From assembly GCA_023443985.1 (NCBI GenBank), contig JAEZSJ010000042.1:1-17773 (forward strand): a stretch of DNA of 17,773 bases, read 5' to 3'. Positions within the stretch are counted from its first letter, which is position 1. Each line of letters opens with the position of its first letter. Source of the DNA: Verrucomicrobiota bacterium (GTDB lineage Bacteria; Verrucomicrobiota; Verrucomicrobiia; Opitutales; Opitutaceae). Position numbers and translations under genes: made by a program. The notes beneath the pieces were generated by a model that saw nothing but the letters and a program-made list of their open reading frames with translations, did not search any database and was not told where the DNA came from. Shown one piece after another: positions 1 through 6,303 of the stretch.

Positions 1-31
1 GCGCTGGAGGAATTGCGGGAAGTGTCCGCGT

Positions 32-1330
32 TCAGGCAACGATCTTGCCGTTCTGGTAGACGACCTTGCCGGCGACGATCGTGGTCTTCACCCGGCCGCG
101 GAGCGAGCGCCCGTGCCACGGGGAGTTCGACGACTTGCTGAAACCCTCGGTCGCATTGTAGGTCCACTCCTCGTCGGGATCAAAGAGGACGATGTCGGCC
201 GCGGCCTCGGGCGAGAGGGTGCCGGCGGGGAGCTTGAGCACCTGCGCGGGCTTGATCGTCATCAACTCGACCAGGCGGCGGAGCGTGAACTTGTTCTCCT
301 TCACCAGCGTCTGGTGGGAAACGGCGAACGCCGTCTCCAGACCGAGGATGCCGAAGGGCGCGTGGTCGAACTCCTTGTCCTTCTCGAAGTTCGTGTGGGG
401 CGCGTGATCGGTGGCGAGGCAGTCGAGGGTGCCGTCGCGCAGGCCTTCGATGAGGGACCGGCGGTCCTCCTCGGTGCGCAGCGGCGGGTTCATCTTGAAA
501 TGGGTGTCGTAGCCCGCGACCGCGCTGTCGGTGAGCGCGATGTGGTGCGGGGTGGCCTCGGCGGTGATCGGGACGCCGCGGGCCTTGGCGCGGCCGACGA
601 GCTCGACGGAGTACTTCGAGCTGATGTGCTGGAGATGGATCTGGTGGCCGGTGTAGGTCGAGAGGATGACGTTGCGGGAGACGATCACGTCCTCGGCGGC
701 GTTGGGCCAGCCCTTCAGACCGAGCTTGGTCGACATGTAGCCCTCGTTCATGACCGCCCCCTGCGTCATGGCCGAATCCTGACAGTGGTCCATGACCGGG
801 ATGCCGAACATCTTCGCGTATTCGACGGCGCGGCGCATGAGCTCGTTGTTCTGCACGCACATGCCGTCGTCGGTGATGGCGACGCAGCCGGCCCGGGCGA
901 GCGAGCCGATGGGGGCGAGTGCCTGGCCCTTCATGCCTACGGTGATGCAGCCGGTCGGATACACGTGCACAATGGCGGCGCGTTCGATCGCATCCTGGAT
1001 GAACTGCACGGTGCCGGCGTGGTCGACAGGCGGCGTGGTATTCGGCATGCAGACGACCGAGGTGAAACCGCCGGCGGCGGCGGCGCGGCAGCCGGTCTCG
1101 ATGGTCTCCTTGTGCGTCTGGCCGGGCTCGCGGAAATGGACGTGGATGTCGACGAAACCGGGCGCGGCGACGAGACCCTTGGCGTCGATCTTCTGCGCCT
1201 TCTTCTTCTTTTGCTCGGCGGTGAGCTTGGCGACGATCTTGCCGTCGACGGCGAAGAGGTCGCCCTTCTCGTCTCGCTTGTTGGCGGGATCGATGATGCG
1301 GGCGTTGGAGATCCAGAGAATCTTGGACAT
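32..1330 (-). CDS. pyrC: Dihydroorotase, class I (multifunctional-complex type)
   Basis: Catalyses reversible cyclisation of N-carbamoyl-L-aspartate to dihydroorotate, the third step of pyrimidine synthesis, in the cytosol. The 432-residue protein has the normal length of class I dihydroorotases. Visible metal and catalytic motifs are the HxH in DIHVHFREPG (H63, H65), the DDG at about 154-156, the DHCQD histidine (H182), LQHIS (H235) and the ATDHAPH motif with catalytic D308. The ATG at 1330 starts right before the first beta strand (MSKILWISNARIID), and no strong ribosome-binding site is visible. It lies 40 bases downstream of pyrB on the same strand, so the two are very probably co-transcribed. 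ATCases of the Aquifex and Pseudomonas kind form a complex with a class I dihydroorotase; that such a complex exists here is inference. All expected active-site residues are present, so this is an active enzyme rather than a degenerate PyrC-prime. Confidence 0.96.
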   Translation of the reverse strand: MSKILWISNARIIDPANKRDEKGDLFAVDGKIVAKLTAEQKKKKAQKIDAKGLVAAPGFVDIHVHFREPGQTHKETIETGCRAAAAGGFTSVVCMPNTTPPVDHAGTVQFIQDAIERAAIVHVYPTGCITVGMKGQALAPIGSLARAGCVAITDDGMCVQNNELMRRAVEYAKMFGIPVMDHCQDSAMTQGAVMNEGYMSTKLGLKGWPNAAEDVIVSRNVILSTYTGHQIHLQHISSKYSVELVGRAKARGVPITAEATPHHIALTDSAVAGYDTHFKMNPPLRTEEDRRSLIEGLRDGTLDCLATDHAPHTNFEKDKEFDHAPFGILGLETAFAVSHQTLVKENKFTLRRLVELMTIKPAQVLKLPAGTLSPEAAADIVLFDPDEEWTYNATEGFSKSSNSPWHGRSLRGRVKTTIVAGKVVYQNGKIVA

Positions 1331-1370
1331 GGCGGGAGGCGCGGGCGCGGAAGGTGGCGGGGTGGGGCGG

Positions 1371-2318
1371 TTACTCGACGTGCTGGCCGATCTTCTCGGG
1401 ATCGCCGCCGGCGCAGAGGTAGAGGATGGCCATGCGGACCGCGATGCCGTTGGTCACCTGCTCGAGGATCACCGAGCGGTCGGAGTCGGCGAGGTCGCTG
1501 TCGATCTCGACGCCGCGGTTGATGGGGCCGGGGTGCATGATGATCGCCTCCGGGCTGAGCCAGCTCGCGCGGGTCTTGTTCAGGCCGAACATGCTGGTGT
1601 ACTCGCCCAGCGAGGGGAAGTGGGAGGAGTCCTGCCGTTCGTGCTGAATCCGGAGCAGCATGACGACATCGGCGTCGGCCAGGGCGGACTTCAGGTTGTG
1701 CGACACCTCGACGCCGAGCCCGACGAACCAGTGGGGCACGAGGGTCGAGGGGCCGACGACCGTCACCTTCGCGCCGAGCTTGGTGAGCAGCCAGATGTTC
1801 GAGCGCGCGACGCGGCTGAAGAGGATGTCGCCGAGGATGCAGACCTTCCTGCCGGCGAGGGTGGTGTGGCGCTCGCGGATCGTGTAGGCGTCGAGCAACG
1901 CTTGGCTGGGATGCTCGTGGGCGCCGTCGCCGGCATTCACCACGGGGATGTTGAGGCGCTGGCTGAGGTAGAGCGGCGCGCCGGCGGCGGCGTGACGGAC
2001 GACCATCATGTCGACGCCGAGCGCCTGGATGTTCTGGGCGGTGTCGCGGAGCGTCTCGCCCTTGGTGGTGGAGCTCGCGGCGGCGTCGAACGAGACGACG
2101 TCGGCGCCGAGGCGTTTGGCGGCGGTCTCGAAGGCGAGGCGGGTGCGCGTGCTCGGCTCGAGGAAGAGGTTGACGACGGTCTTGCCGCGGAGGGCGCCGA
2201 GCTTCTTGGCCCCGCGGTCGAGGAAATGGCGGATGGTGGCGGCGGTCCCGAGGATCGTCTCGATCTCGTCGCGGGAAAGCTCTTCGATGCCGATGAGGTG
2301 TTTGCGGGTCCAGCGCAT
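1371..2318 (-). CDS. pyrB: Aspartate carbamoyltransferase catalytic subunit
   Basis: Transfers the carbamoyl group from carbamoyl phosphate to L-aspartate, the committed step of pyrimidine synthesis. The carbamoyl-phosphate signature STRTR is at residues 56-60, the mobile-loop lysine of STTKGE is K86, HPSQ is at 136-139, and MHPGPINRGVEI at about 251-262 is typical of this family. I chose the ATG at 2316-2318 (MRWTRKHLIG), giving 315 residues, the usual length. The frame stays open for 39 more codons to an ATG at 2435, but that extension is Pro/Arg/His-rich and unlike any ATCase N-terminus. No regulatory pyrI gene is seen next to it. pyrC follows after 40 bases. The 185-base gap to the divergent gene at 2504 should hold its promoter, but I see no convincing one and no PyrR-type attenuator. 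Confidence 0.96.
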   Translation of the reverse strand: MRWTRKHLIGIEELSRDEIETILGTAATIRHFLDRGAKKLGALRGKTVVNLFLEPSTRTRLAFETAAKRLGADVVSFDAAASSTTKGETLRDTAQNIQALGVDMMVVRHAAAGAPLYLSQRLNIPVVNAGDGAHEHPSQALLDAYTIRERHTTLAGRKVCILGDILFSRVARSNIWLLTKLGAKVTVVGPSTLVPHWFVGLGVEVSHNLKSALADADVVMLLRIQHERQDSSHFPSLGEYTSMFGLNKTRASWLSPEAIIMHPGPINRGVEIDSDLADSDRSVILEQVTNGIAVRMAILYLCAGGDPEKIGQHVE

Positions 2319-2503
2319 GGGTGGGTGCGGCGGGGTGCAGAGTTGCTGCTGCGCGTGCCGTGGTCGGTGTTTGTGGAACCGCGGGAATGGCCGGTCAAAG
2401 CGGAAAAGGGCCGGTCGCGAGCCGACAGTGACCATGCGAAAGACGGGCTGGCCAACGGGGAGCCGGGGCGATTGGTTACGGCCGCGCGGATTCGCGACGG
2501 CGC
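2319..2503. promoter_or_regulatory. Divergent intergenic region, pyrB / Cys-protein operon
   Basis: This 185-base gap separates pyrB (leftward) from the first cysteine-protein gene (rightward), so it must carry both promoters. On the minus strand a TTTGACC element lies near 2395-2400 with a poor -10 about 18 bases on. On the plus strand no clear -35/-10 pair or sigma-54 element is visible, and no Shine-Dalgarno sequence precedes either start codon. It is assigned as regulatory by position only. Confidence 0.35.
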
Positions 2504-3070
2504 ATGAAGAAGAAACTGGCAGTGACTCTCACCTCCTCGGCGTTGCTGGCCGGCCAGCTCGCCGCGCAGGATCGCGAGGCGATCCGCGGGCAGTTGGCGG
2601 GGATTCTGCCGGCCGAGAAGGCCGAGCCGGCGATGAGCGCCATGTGCTACGAGATCGCGGTTGCGCCGGAGCGGTTCGAATACGTCTGCCCGGTGTGCGG
2701 CGAGCGTTCCTTCCGTATCGAGGGGGAGGGCGTGATCAGCGAAATGGAACTGGTGTCGTGCCGCCGGCTGTGGCGGGAGCTGCCGTCGCGGGAGCGGTTC
2801 ACCCTCGACGAATCCGGCTTCTGCCGGAAGTGCCGGCCTGCCGCCGCCAAGCCGGAGTTGATCCTGCAAGTGCGCTATGACGACGGAAGGACGGAGGCCG
2901 TGCACGGGGTCCATCCCGGTGTCCTGAAGCTACTCGCCGAGGTGCTGCGCGGCCGCAGCCGGGCGGACTCAGCGGAGGTCCGGCAGTCCGAGCTCAAGGC
3001 GCTGACGCGTATTAGTGAACTTGTTGCGGTGGTGGAGAGTGAAGGCACCAGGCGCGAGTCGCAGCCGTGA
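2504..3070 (+). CDS. Exported Cys-motif protein, paralogue 1 of 3 (unknown function)
   Basis: I do not recognise the family by name. The 188-residue protein begins with a good signal peptide (KKK, then a hydrophobic stretch, LAAQ; likely cleavage after A21). Its mature part has six cysteines in a pattern shared with the next two genes: AMCY (C48), YVCPVCGE (C62, C65), SCRR (C86) and LDESGFCRKCRP (C107, C110), followed by a YDDG turn. Two CxxC pairs suggest a rubredoxin- or zinc-ribbon-like metal site, or a set of disulfides if the protein is oxidised after export. Its last codons overlap the start of paralogue 2 in GTGA. As the first gene of a run that ends in a radical SAM/SPASM enzyme, it is a candidate substrate or partner of that enzyme. 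Function is inference; coding status is well supported by homology to its two neighbours. Confidence 0.85.
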   Translation: MKKKLAVTLTSSALLAGQLAAQDREAIRGQLAGILPAEKAEPAMSAMCYEIAVAPERFEYVCPVCGERSFRIEGEGVISEMELVSCRRLWRELPSRERFTLDESGFCRKCRPAAAKPELILQVRYDDGRTEAVHGVHPGVLKLLAEVLRGRSRADSAEVRQSELKALTRISELVAVVESEGTRRESQP

Positions 3071-3467
3071 AGAATACGACCATCGTCCTCACCGTCGCCG
3101 CGACTACGCTGCTGGGGGCGTCTCCGGGATCCTTCGCGGCGGGCGGTGTTTCCGGCACCGCGTCGACGCCGCCGAGCGCCGCCCGGCTCGCCACGCTCAA
3201 CCGGGCGGAAGTGCGCGCTCTGCTGGCGAAGATCGAGCAGGCGGAGCGTCCGGAGCCCCAGAGGGGTGCGATGTGCTACAAGATGGCGCTGCCGCCGAAT
3301 CGGGCCGAGTACGTTTGCCCGACCGGCGGAGAACGCACGCTCCACGGCGAGACGTCGGCGGCCGTCGTCGAGCGGGAGGTGCCGGCGTGCCGGCGGCTAT
3401 TCCGCGCGCTGCCGCAACGCGGGACGATGCAGCTGGACGAGTCGTCGTTCTGCCGGAAGTGCCGGCC
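2819..3467 (+). repeat. 20-base direct repeat within paralogues 1 and 2 (FCRKCRP motif)
   Basis: The stretch coding for FCRKCRP is identical over 20 bases at 2819-2838 and 3448-3467, and paralogue 3 has a diverged copy near 4104-4123 (FCRNCQP). A second similar segment codes PRLRELLGEK at the ends of paralogues 2 and 3 (about 3637-3667 and 4292-4322). These support origin of the three genes by tandem duplication, with selection on the CxxC segment or local recombination keeping it alike. Confidence 0.75.
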
Positions 3468-3678
3468 CGAGGCCACGGCCGCGGCGTTGGTCCTGACGAT
3501 CCGCTTCGACGATGGCACGACGAACGTCGTGCGCCGGGTAACCTCGGCTGACTTGCGCCTGCTGGCCGGCGCACTGGCGGGCAAGCTCGTCGGGGAGACG
3601 ATTACCGAAGGCGAAGAGCCGCTGAAGGACAACTTGCCGCGACTACGCGAGCTGCTTGGCGAGAAGGCGGCGCAGTGA
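3067..3678 (+). CDS. Exported Cys-motif protein, paralogue 2 of 3, with one CxxC broken
   Basis: This 203-residue homologue starts at a GTG that overlaps the stop of paralogue 1 (GTGA, 3067-3070), which implies translational coupling. A signal peptide is visible (KNTTIVLTVAATTLLGAS, cleavage near SFAA). It shares with paralogue 3 a region before the cysteines (LLAKIEQAERPEPQ) and the C-terminal PRLRELLGEK; with both paralogues it shares AMCY (C70), YVCP (C84), ACRR (C108), LDESSFCRKCRP (C129, C132) and the FDDG turn. The second cysteine of the CPxCGE motif is glycine here (CPTGGE, G87), so this copy keeps five of the six scaffold cysteines. No stop codons or frame disruption are seen, so the loss looks like functional divergence rather than decay. 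Function unknown. Confidence 0.85.
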   Translation: MKNTTIVLTVAATTLLGASPGSFAAGGVSGTASTPPSAARLATLNRAEVRALLAKIEQAERPEPQRGAMCYKMALPPNRAEYVCPTGGERTLHGETSAAVVEREVPACRRLFRALPQRGTMQLDESSFCRKCRPEATAAALVLTIRFDDGTTNVVRRVTSADLRLLAGALAGKLVGETITEGEEPLKDNLPRLRELLGEKAAQ

Positions 3679-3700
3679 GCGCGACGAGGAGCATCTCAAA

Positions 3701-4333
3701 ATGAAGAAATCCCAACTGGCGGTGACGCTCACGGCCTCGGCGCTTGCAATGACCGAGAGTGGTTGTGGTGTTGCTGGTGCCCCGAAAGACACGGCTCACA
3801 ACAACTCCCGCCAGATGGCTCCGACAGAAGCGACAGCCGCGAAATGGGCGGCGCTCAGCAGAATGGAAATGCGCGGGCTCCTGACGGCTATCGAGCAGGC
3901 GAAAGAACCGGAGCCCCAGATGGGCGCCATGTGCTACAGCCCGTTTTTCGCCCCGGCGCAGCTCGACTATATCTGCCCACAATGCGGCGAGAAAACGAAG
4001 TATGCCGACGACGGTAGGTTCGACATGGCGGAAATGGTGCGTTGTCGGGCGGTCTTTCAGCGGATTCCGCGGCATGAGGCAATGGCTCTCGACGAGTCGG
4101 AGTTCTGCCGGAACTGCCAACCTCATGACACGGCGCCACAATTCAGGCTCATCCTTCGTTTCGACGATGGCACAACCTGCATAACCACAGGGGTGACTTT
4201 GGCGGATATCCAGTTGCTGGAGGCTGCTTTGAAAGGCGAGAAAGCCGTCGACGGTCCGGCTTCCGAAGTAAAGTCGGTTTGCAGCCAGCTACCGCGGCTG
4301 CGCGAACTGCTCGGCGAGAAGGCGAAACCGTGA
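3701..4333 (+). CDS. Exported or lipoprotein-like Cys-motif protein, paralogue 3 of 3
   Basis: This 210-residue paralogue starts at the ATG at 3701, preceded by GAGGAG at 3685-3690, one of the few clear ribosome-binding sites here; an upstream in-frame extension is Arg-rich and rejected. The N-terminus (MKKSQLAVTLTASALAM) closely matches paralogue 1. C22 follows in TESGC, a poor lipobox lacking the usual Leu at -3, so lipidation is possible but unproven. Scaffold cysteines are AMCY (C78), YICPQCGE (C92, C95), RCR (C115) and LDESEFCRNCQP (C136, C139), with two additional ones (C160, C194). The C-terminal PRLRELLGEK repeats that of paralogue 2. By eye the gene is less GC-rich than its neighbours. 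Its TGA overlaps the GTG start of the radical SAM gene, tying the two functionally. Function unknown. Confidence 0.85.
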   Translation: MKKSQLAVTLTASALAMTESGCGVAGAPKDTAHNNSRQMAPTEATAAKWAALSRMEMRGLLTAIEQAKEPEPQMGAMCYSPFFAPAQLDYICPQCGEKTKYADDGRFDMAEMVRCRAVFQRIPRHEAMALDESEFCRNCQPHDTAPQFRLILRFDDGTTCITTGVTLADIQLLEAALKGEKAVDGPASEVKSVCSQLPRLRELLGEKAKP

Positions 4334-5412
4334 GCGTTTCATCACGCCTCGCGCCGTCGTTCCTGCCCGCCACGGGCGTGCTGGAGATGACGTACCGTTG
4401 CAATCACGTGTGCGGCTTCTGCTCATGCCCATGGTACGCGCCGGGCGGGCGCTATGCGACGCGGGCTGAGATGGCGGCGGCGGAGTGGTGCGCGACGATC
4501 GACCGGTTGACGCGGATGGGAGTGTGCAACCTCGCGTTCACCGGCGGCGAGGCGCTCTTGAAGGAGGGATTGTTCGATATCATCCGTCATGCGGGGCGCT
4601 GCATGGTCGAGCACATCGAGACGCGCGGCGGCGAACTGGTTTCCGAGTTCAAGGCGCCGAACCTGTACTTGATTTCCAACGGCACCGCGGTCACGCCGGA
4701 GGTGTTGGAGTTCTGCCGCGAGCATCGGGTGCAGCTGAGCATGAGCCTGCCGGGGCTGGCGACGCTGCGCGAGCACACGGGCATAGGCGACCCGGACCAG
4801 ATCCTCGGCAGTTTTCGCGCGGCGAGGGCGCTGGGGATGCGGACGGTGGTCAACATCACCGTGACGAAGCGCAACCTGCCGGAGCTCTACCAGACGATCG
4901 CGGCGGCGTTCCTGGCCGGGGCGCAGCAGTTGTTGTTGAACCGGTTCCTGCCCGGCGGGCGCGGGCTGGAGCATCGCGACTGGGTGCTCAACGCCGATGA
5001 AGTCCGCGAGATGCTCGCCGTGGCCGAGGAGGCGCTGACCGACGCCGGGCGGTTCGGCTCGGTCGGCACGGAGCTGCCGCGCTGCATCGCCGATCCGGCC
5101 AAGTACAAGCGGCTCACGGTCGGGACGCGCTGCTCGGCGGCGCAGGGTTTCTTCGTGGTGGGACCGGCGGGATTCGTGCGGGTGTGCAACCACTCGCCGG
5201 TCGATCTCGTGCACGTCTCCGCGATCGAGACGCTGAAGACGCACCCGTACTGGCGGCGGTTCACGCAGCGCGACTACCTGCCAAAACAGTGCGGCGGGTG
5301 CGCGCTGGCGGTGGAATGCGACGGCGGGTGTCGCGAGGCCGCGCACGTGGTGGGCGGCGCGGTGGACTCGCCGGATCCGTTGCTCGCGGACGGTGCGGGT
5401 TGCCGCGGCTGA
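4330..5412 (+). CDS. Radical SAM / SPASM-domain enzyme (probable peptide or protein maturase)
   Basis: A 360-residue radical SAM enzyme, starting at the GTG that overlaps the previous TGA (4330-4333). Residues 20-34 carry the Fe-S/SAM motif CNHVCGFC (C24, C28, C31), followed directly by SCPWY; FTGGE (72-74) is the SAM-binding GGE motif. The C-terminus has a full SPASM set: C268 and C286 separated by a G-x4-C spacing, then CGGCALAVECDGGC (C321, C324, C330, C334) and a last cysteine at C358. SPASM enzymes such as AnSME and the sactipeptide maturases modify proteins or peptides, using auxiliary 4Fe-4S clusters. There are only about 20 residues before the first cluster motif, so no N-terminal RiPP-recognition (PqqD-like) domain exists. 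The upstream in-frame ATG at 4279 lies inside the previous gene and is less likely. Context points to the three upstream Cys proteins as substrates; that is inference. Confidence 0.93.
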   Translation: MSVSSRLAPSFLPATGVLEMTYRCNHVCGFCSCPWYAPGGRYATRAEMAAAEWCATIDRLTRMGVCNLAFTGGEALLKEGLFDIIRHAGRCMVEHIETRGGELVSEFKAPNLYLISNGTAVTPEVLEFCREHRVQLSMSLPGLATLREHTGIGDPDQILGSFRAARALGMRTVVNITVTKRNLPELYQTIAAAFLAGAQQLLLNRFLPGGRGLEHRDWVLNADEVREMLAVAEEALTDAGRFGSVGTELPRCIADPAKYKRLTVGTRCSAAQGFFVVGPAGFVRVCNHSPVDLVHVSAIETLKTHPYWRRFTQRDYLPKQCGGCALAVECDGGCREAAHVVGGAVDSPDPLLADGAGCRG

Positions 5413-5413
5413 G

Positions 5414-5434
5414 GCCCGCACCCGTATTGCGGGC
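5414..5434. terminator. Hairpin between convergent genes
   Basis: A perfect 7-bp stem (GCCCGCA at 5414-5420 and TGCGGGC at 5428-5434) with a 7-base loop sits just after the radical SAM stop and before the stop of the opposing gene at 5450. There is no T-run on either side, so intrinsic termination is possible but not certain. Confidence 0.4.
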
Positions 5435-5449
5435 GGAGCGGGCGTGGCG

Positions 5450-6166
5450 TCAGCGCTTCGGGGCGGGGAGCGGCTTGAGGTAGTGGTCGAACCAGTGTCG
5501 GATGCTCTCGAGCGAGTCGGTGATGGTCTGCTGCACGGCGACGGCGTAGAGGTCGAGGAAGACAACGGCGTTGACCATGTAGTCGCTCTCGGTCGCGTGG
5601 CGAAGCCGCTGCACCATGGCGGCGTTCACGACCTGTACGTTGTGGTAGATCTCCTGCAGCCCATGGAGGTCGAAGTCGGGGGACTGCCCGGCGTGCGCGC
5701 GGAAGTATTGGGCGAGCAGGTACATCGACGTGGCGCGGTAGATCGTCTCCTCGCGGCTGGCCAGCGGGAGGTGGAAGCGCGCCATCGGGCGGAAATAGGC
5801 CAGGTGTGGACAGCCGCTCACCGAGTTGATCAGGCCGAGCATCGAGCCGATGGCGCGCTGGGCGCTGGTCTGCTGCGACATTGTGCGTTCGGCGCTCACC
5901 ACCTCGACCCGCACAAGGTCCCACGAGAGGAGTCCGTCGAGACGGTGGACGACGGGCACGAGGCTGGCGGCGAGCGGGCAGCGTTCGTGCGTTGCGGTGT
6001 TCAGCGGGCAGTTGGCGCACCGGTGGTTGCCGAGCTCCGTCCATCCGGGCATGAAGAGCGGCTGGGTGGTGGTGAGCTCGAGGGTTTCGGCATCGAGCTG
6101 GAAGAGGAAGACTTCGCGGGAGCCGTCCGGCAGGGTGAAGATGTACTCGATATCCTTGGTGGCCAT
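5450..6166 (-). CDS. Conserved protein of unknown function with CxxCPL...CPL motif
   Basis: A 238-residue soluble protein without signal peptide or membrane span. The N-terminal part (residues 1-40) looks like a beta-rich domain (IEYIFTLPDGSREVFLFQLD). Then comes a compact cysteine motif CANCPLNTATHERCPL (C50, C53, C63), a fourth cysteine in SGCPHL (C119), and a strikingly conserved-looking RPMARFHLPL (126-135) followed by a helical region. The four cysteines could bind zinc or a cluster. From memory this resembles a Pfam DUF-type family found in several phyla (possibly DUF6901), but I could not check that. The start at 6166 (MATKDIEYIF) is preferred to an ATG at 6220 because the extra 18 residues look unlike a domain start. 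It converges on the radical SAM gene and is divergent from gltX, so it is not part of either operon. Confidence 0.8.
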   Translation of the reverse strand: MATKDIEYIFTLPDGSREVFLFQLDAETLELTTTQPLFMPGWTELGNHRCANCPLNTATHERCPLAASLVPVVHRLDGLLSWDLVRVEVVSAERTMSQQTSAQRAIGSMLGLINSVSGCPHLAYFRPMARFHLPLASREETIYRATSMYLLAQYFRAHAGQSPDFDLHGLQEIYHNVQVVNAAMVQRLRHATESDYMVNAVVFLDLYAVAVQQTITDSLESIRHWFDHYLKPLPAPKR

Positions 6167-6303
6167 GGCTTGGGGGTGCGCCCCCAGCGAGGCGTGTACG
6201 GCCCGGAACGTCAACGCCACGCTGCGGGCCGCTCGGCGGCGGTCCCGATCGGCTCTTGTCTTTTCCGCGGTCGTGGCGCCTGATCGGCGCTCATTTTTCC
6301 GCC
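6167..6303. promoter_or_regulatory. Divergent region between the conserved Cys protein and gltX
   Basis: This 137-base gap must carry both promoters. A 6-bp GC-only hairpin (TGGGGG at 6171-6176, CCCCCA at 6181-6186, 4-base loop) lies 4 bases upstream of the leftward ATG and could cover its initiation site. A weak GCGCC/GGCGC hairpin followed by TTTTT (about 6277-6298) lies just before gltX. I see no clear -35/-10 pair. Confidence 0.3.

Noticed and set aside
113..1522. Long plus-strand frame opposite pyrC and pyrB
   Set aside because: Antisense to two well-identified enzymes; composition is Gly/Arg/Asp/Val repeats typical of a GC-rich shadow frame.
2319..2435. N-terminal extension of PyrB by 39 residues
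   Set aside because: Not seen in ATCases, and 315 residues is the normal length.
4330..5412. Anaerobic sulfatase-maturating enzyme as the identity of the radical SAM gene
   Set aside because: The SPASM domain fits, but no sulfatase is in the window and the neighbours are a Cys-protein family; kept only as an alternative to test.
6277..6298. Terminator or attenuator just before gltX
   Set aside because: Only a 5-bp stem before TTTTT and only a few bases from the start codon; too weak to call.
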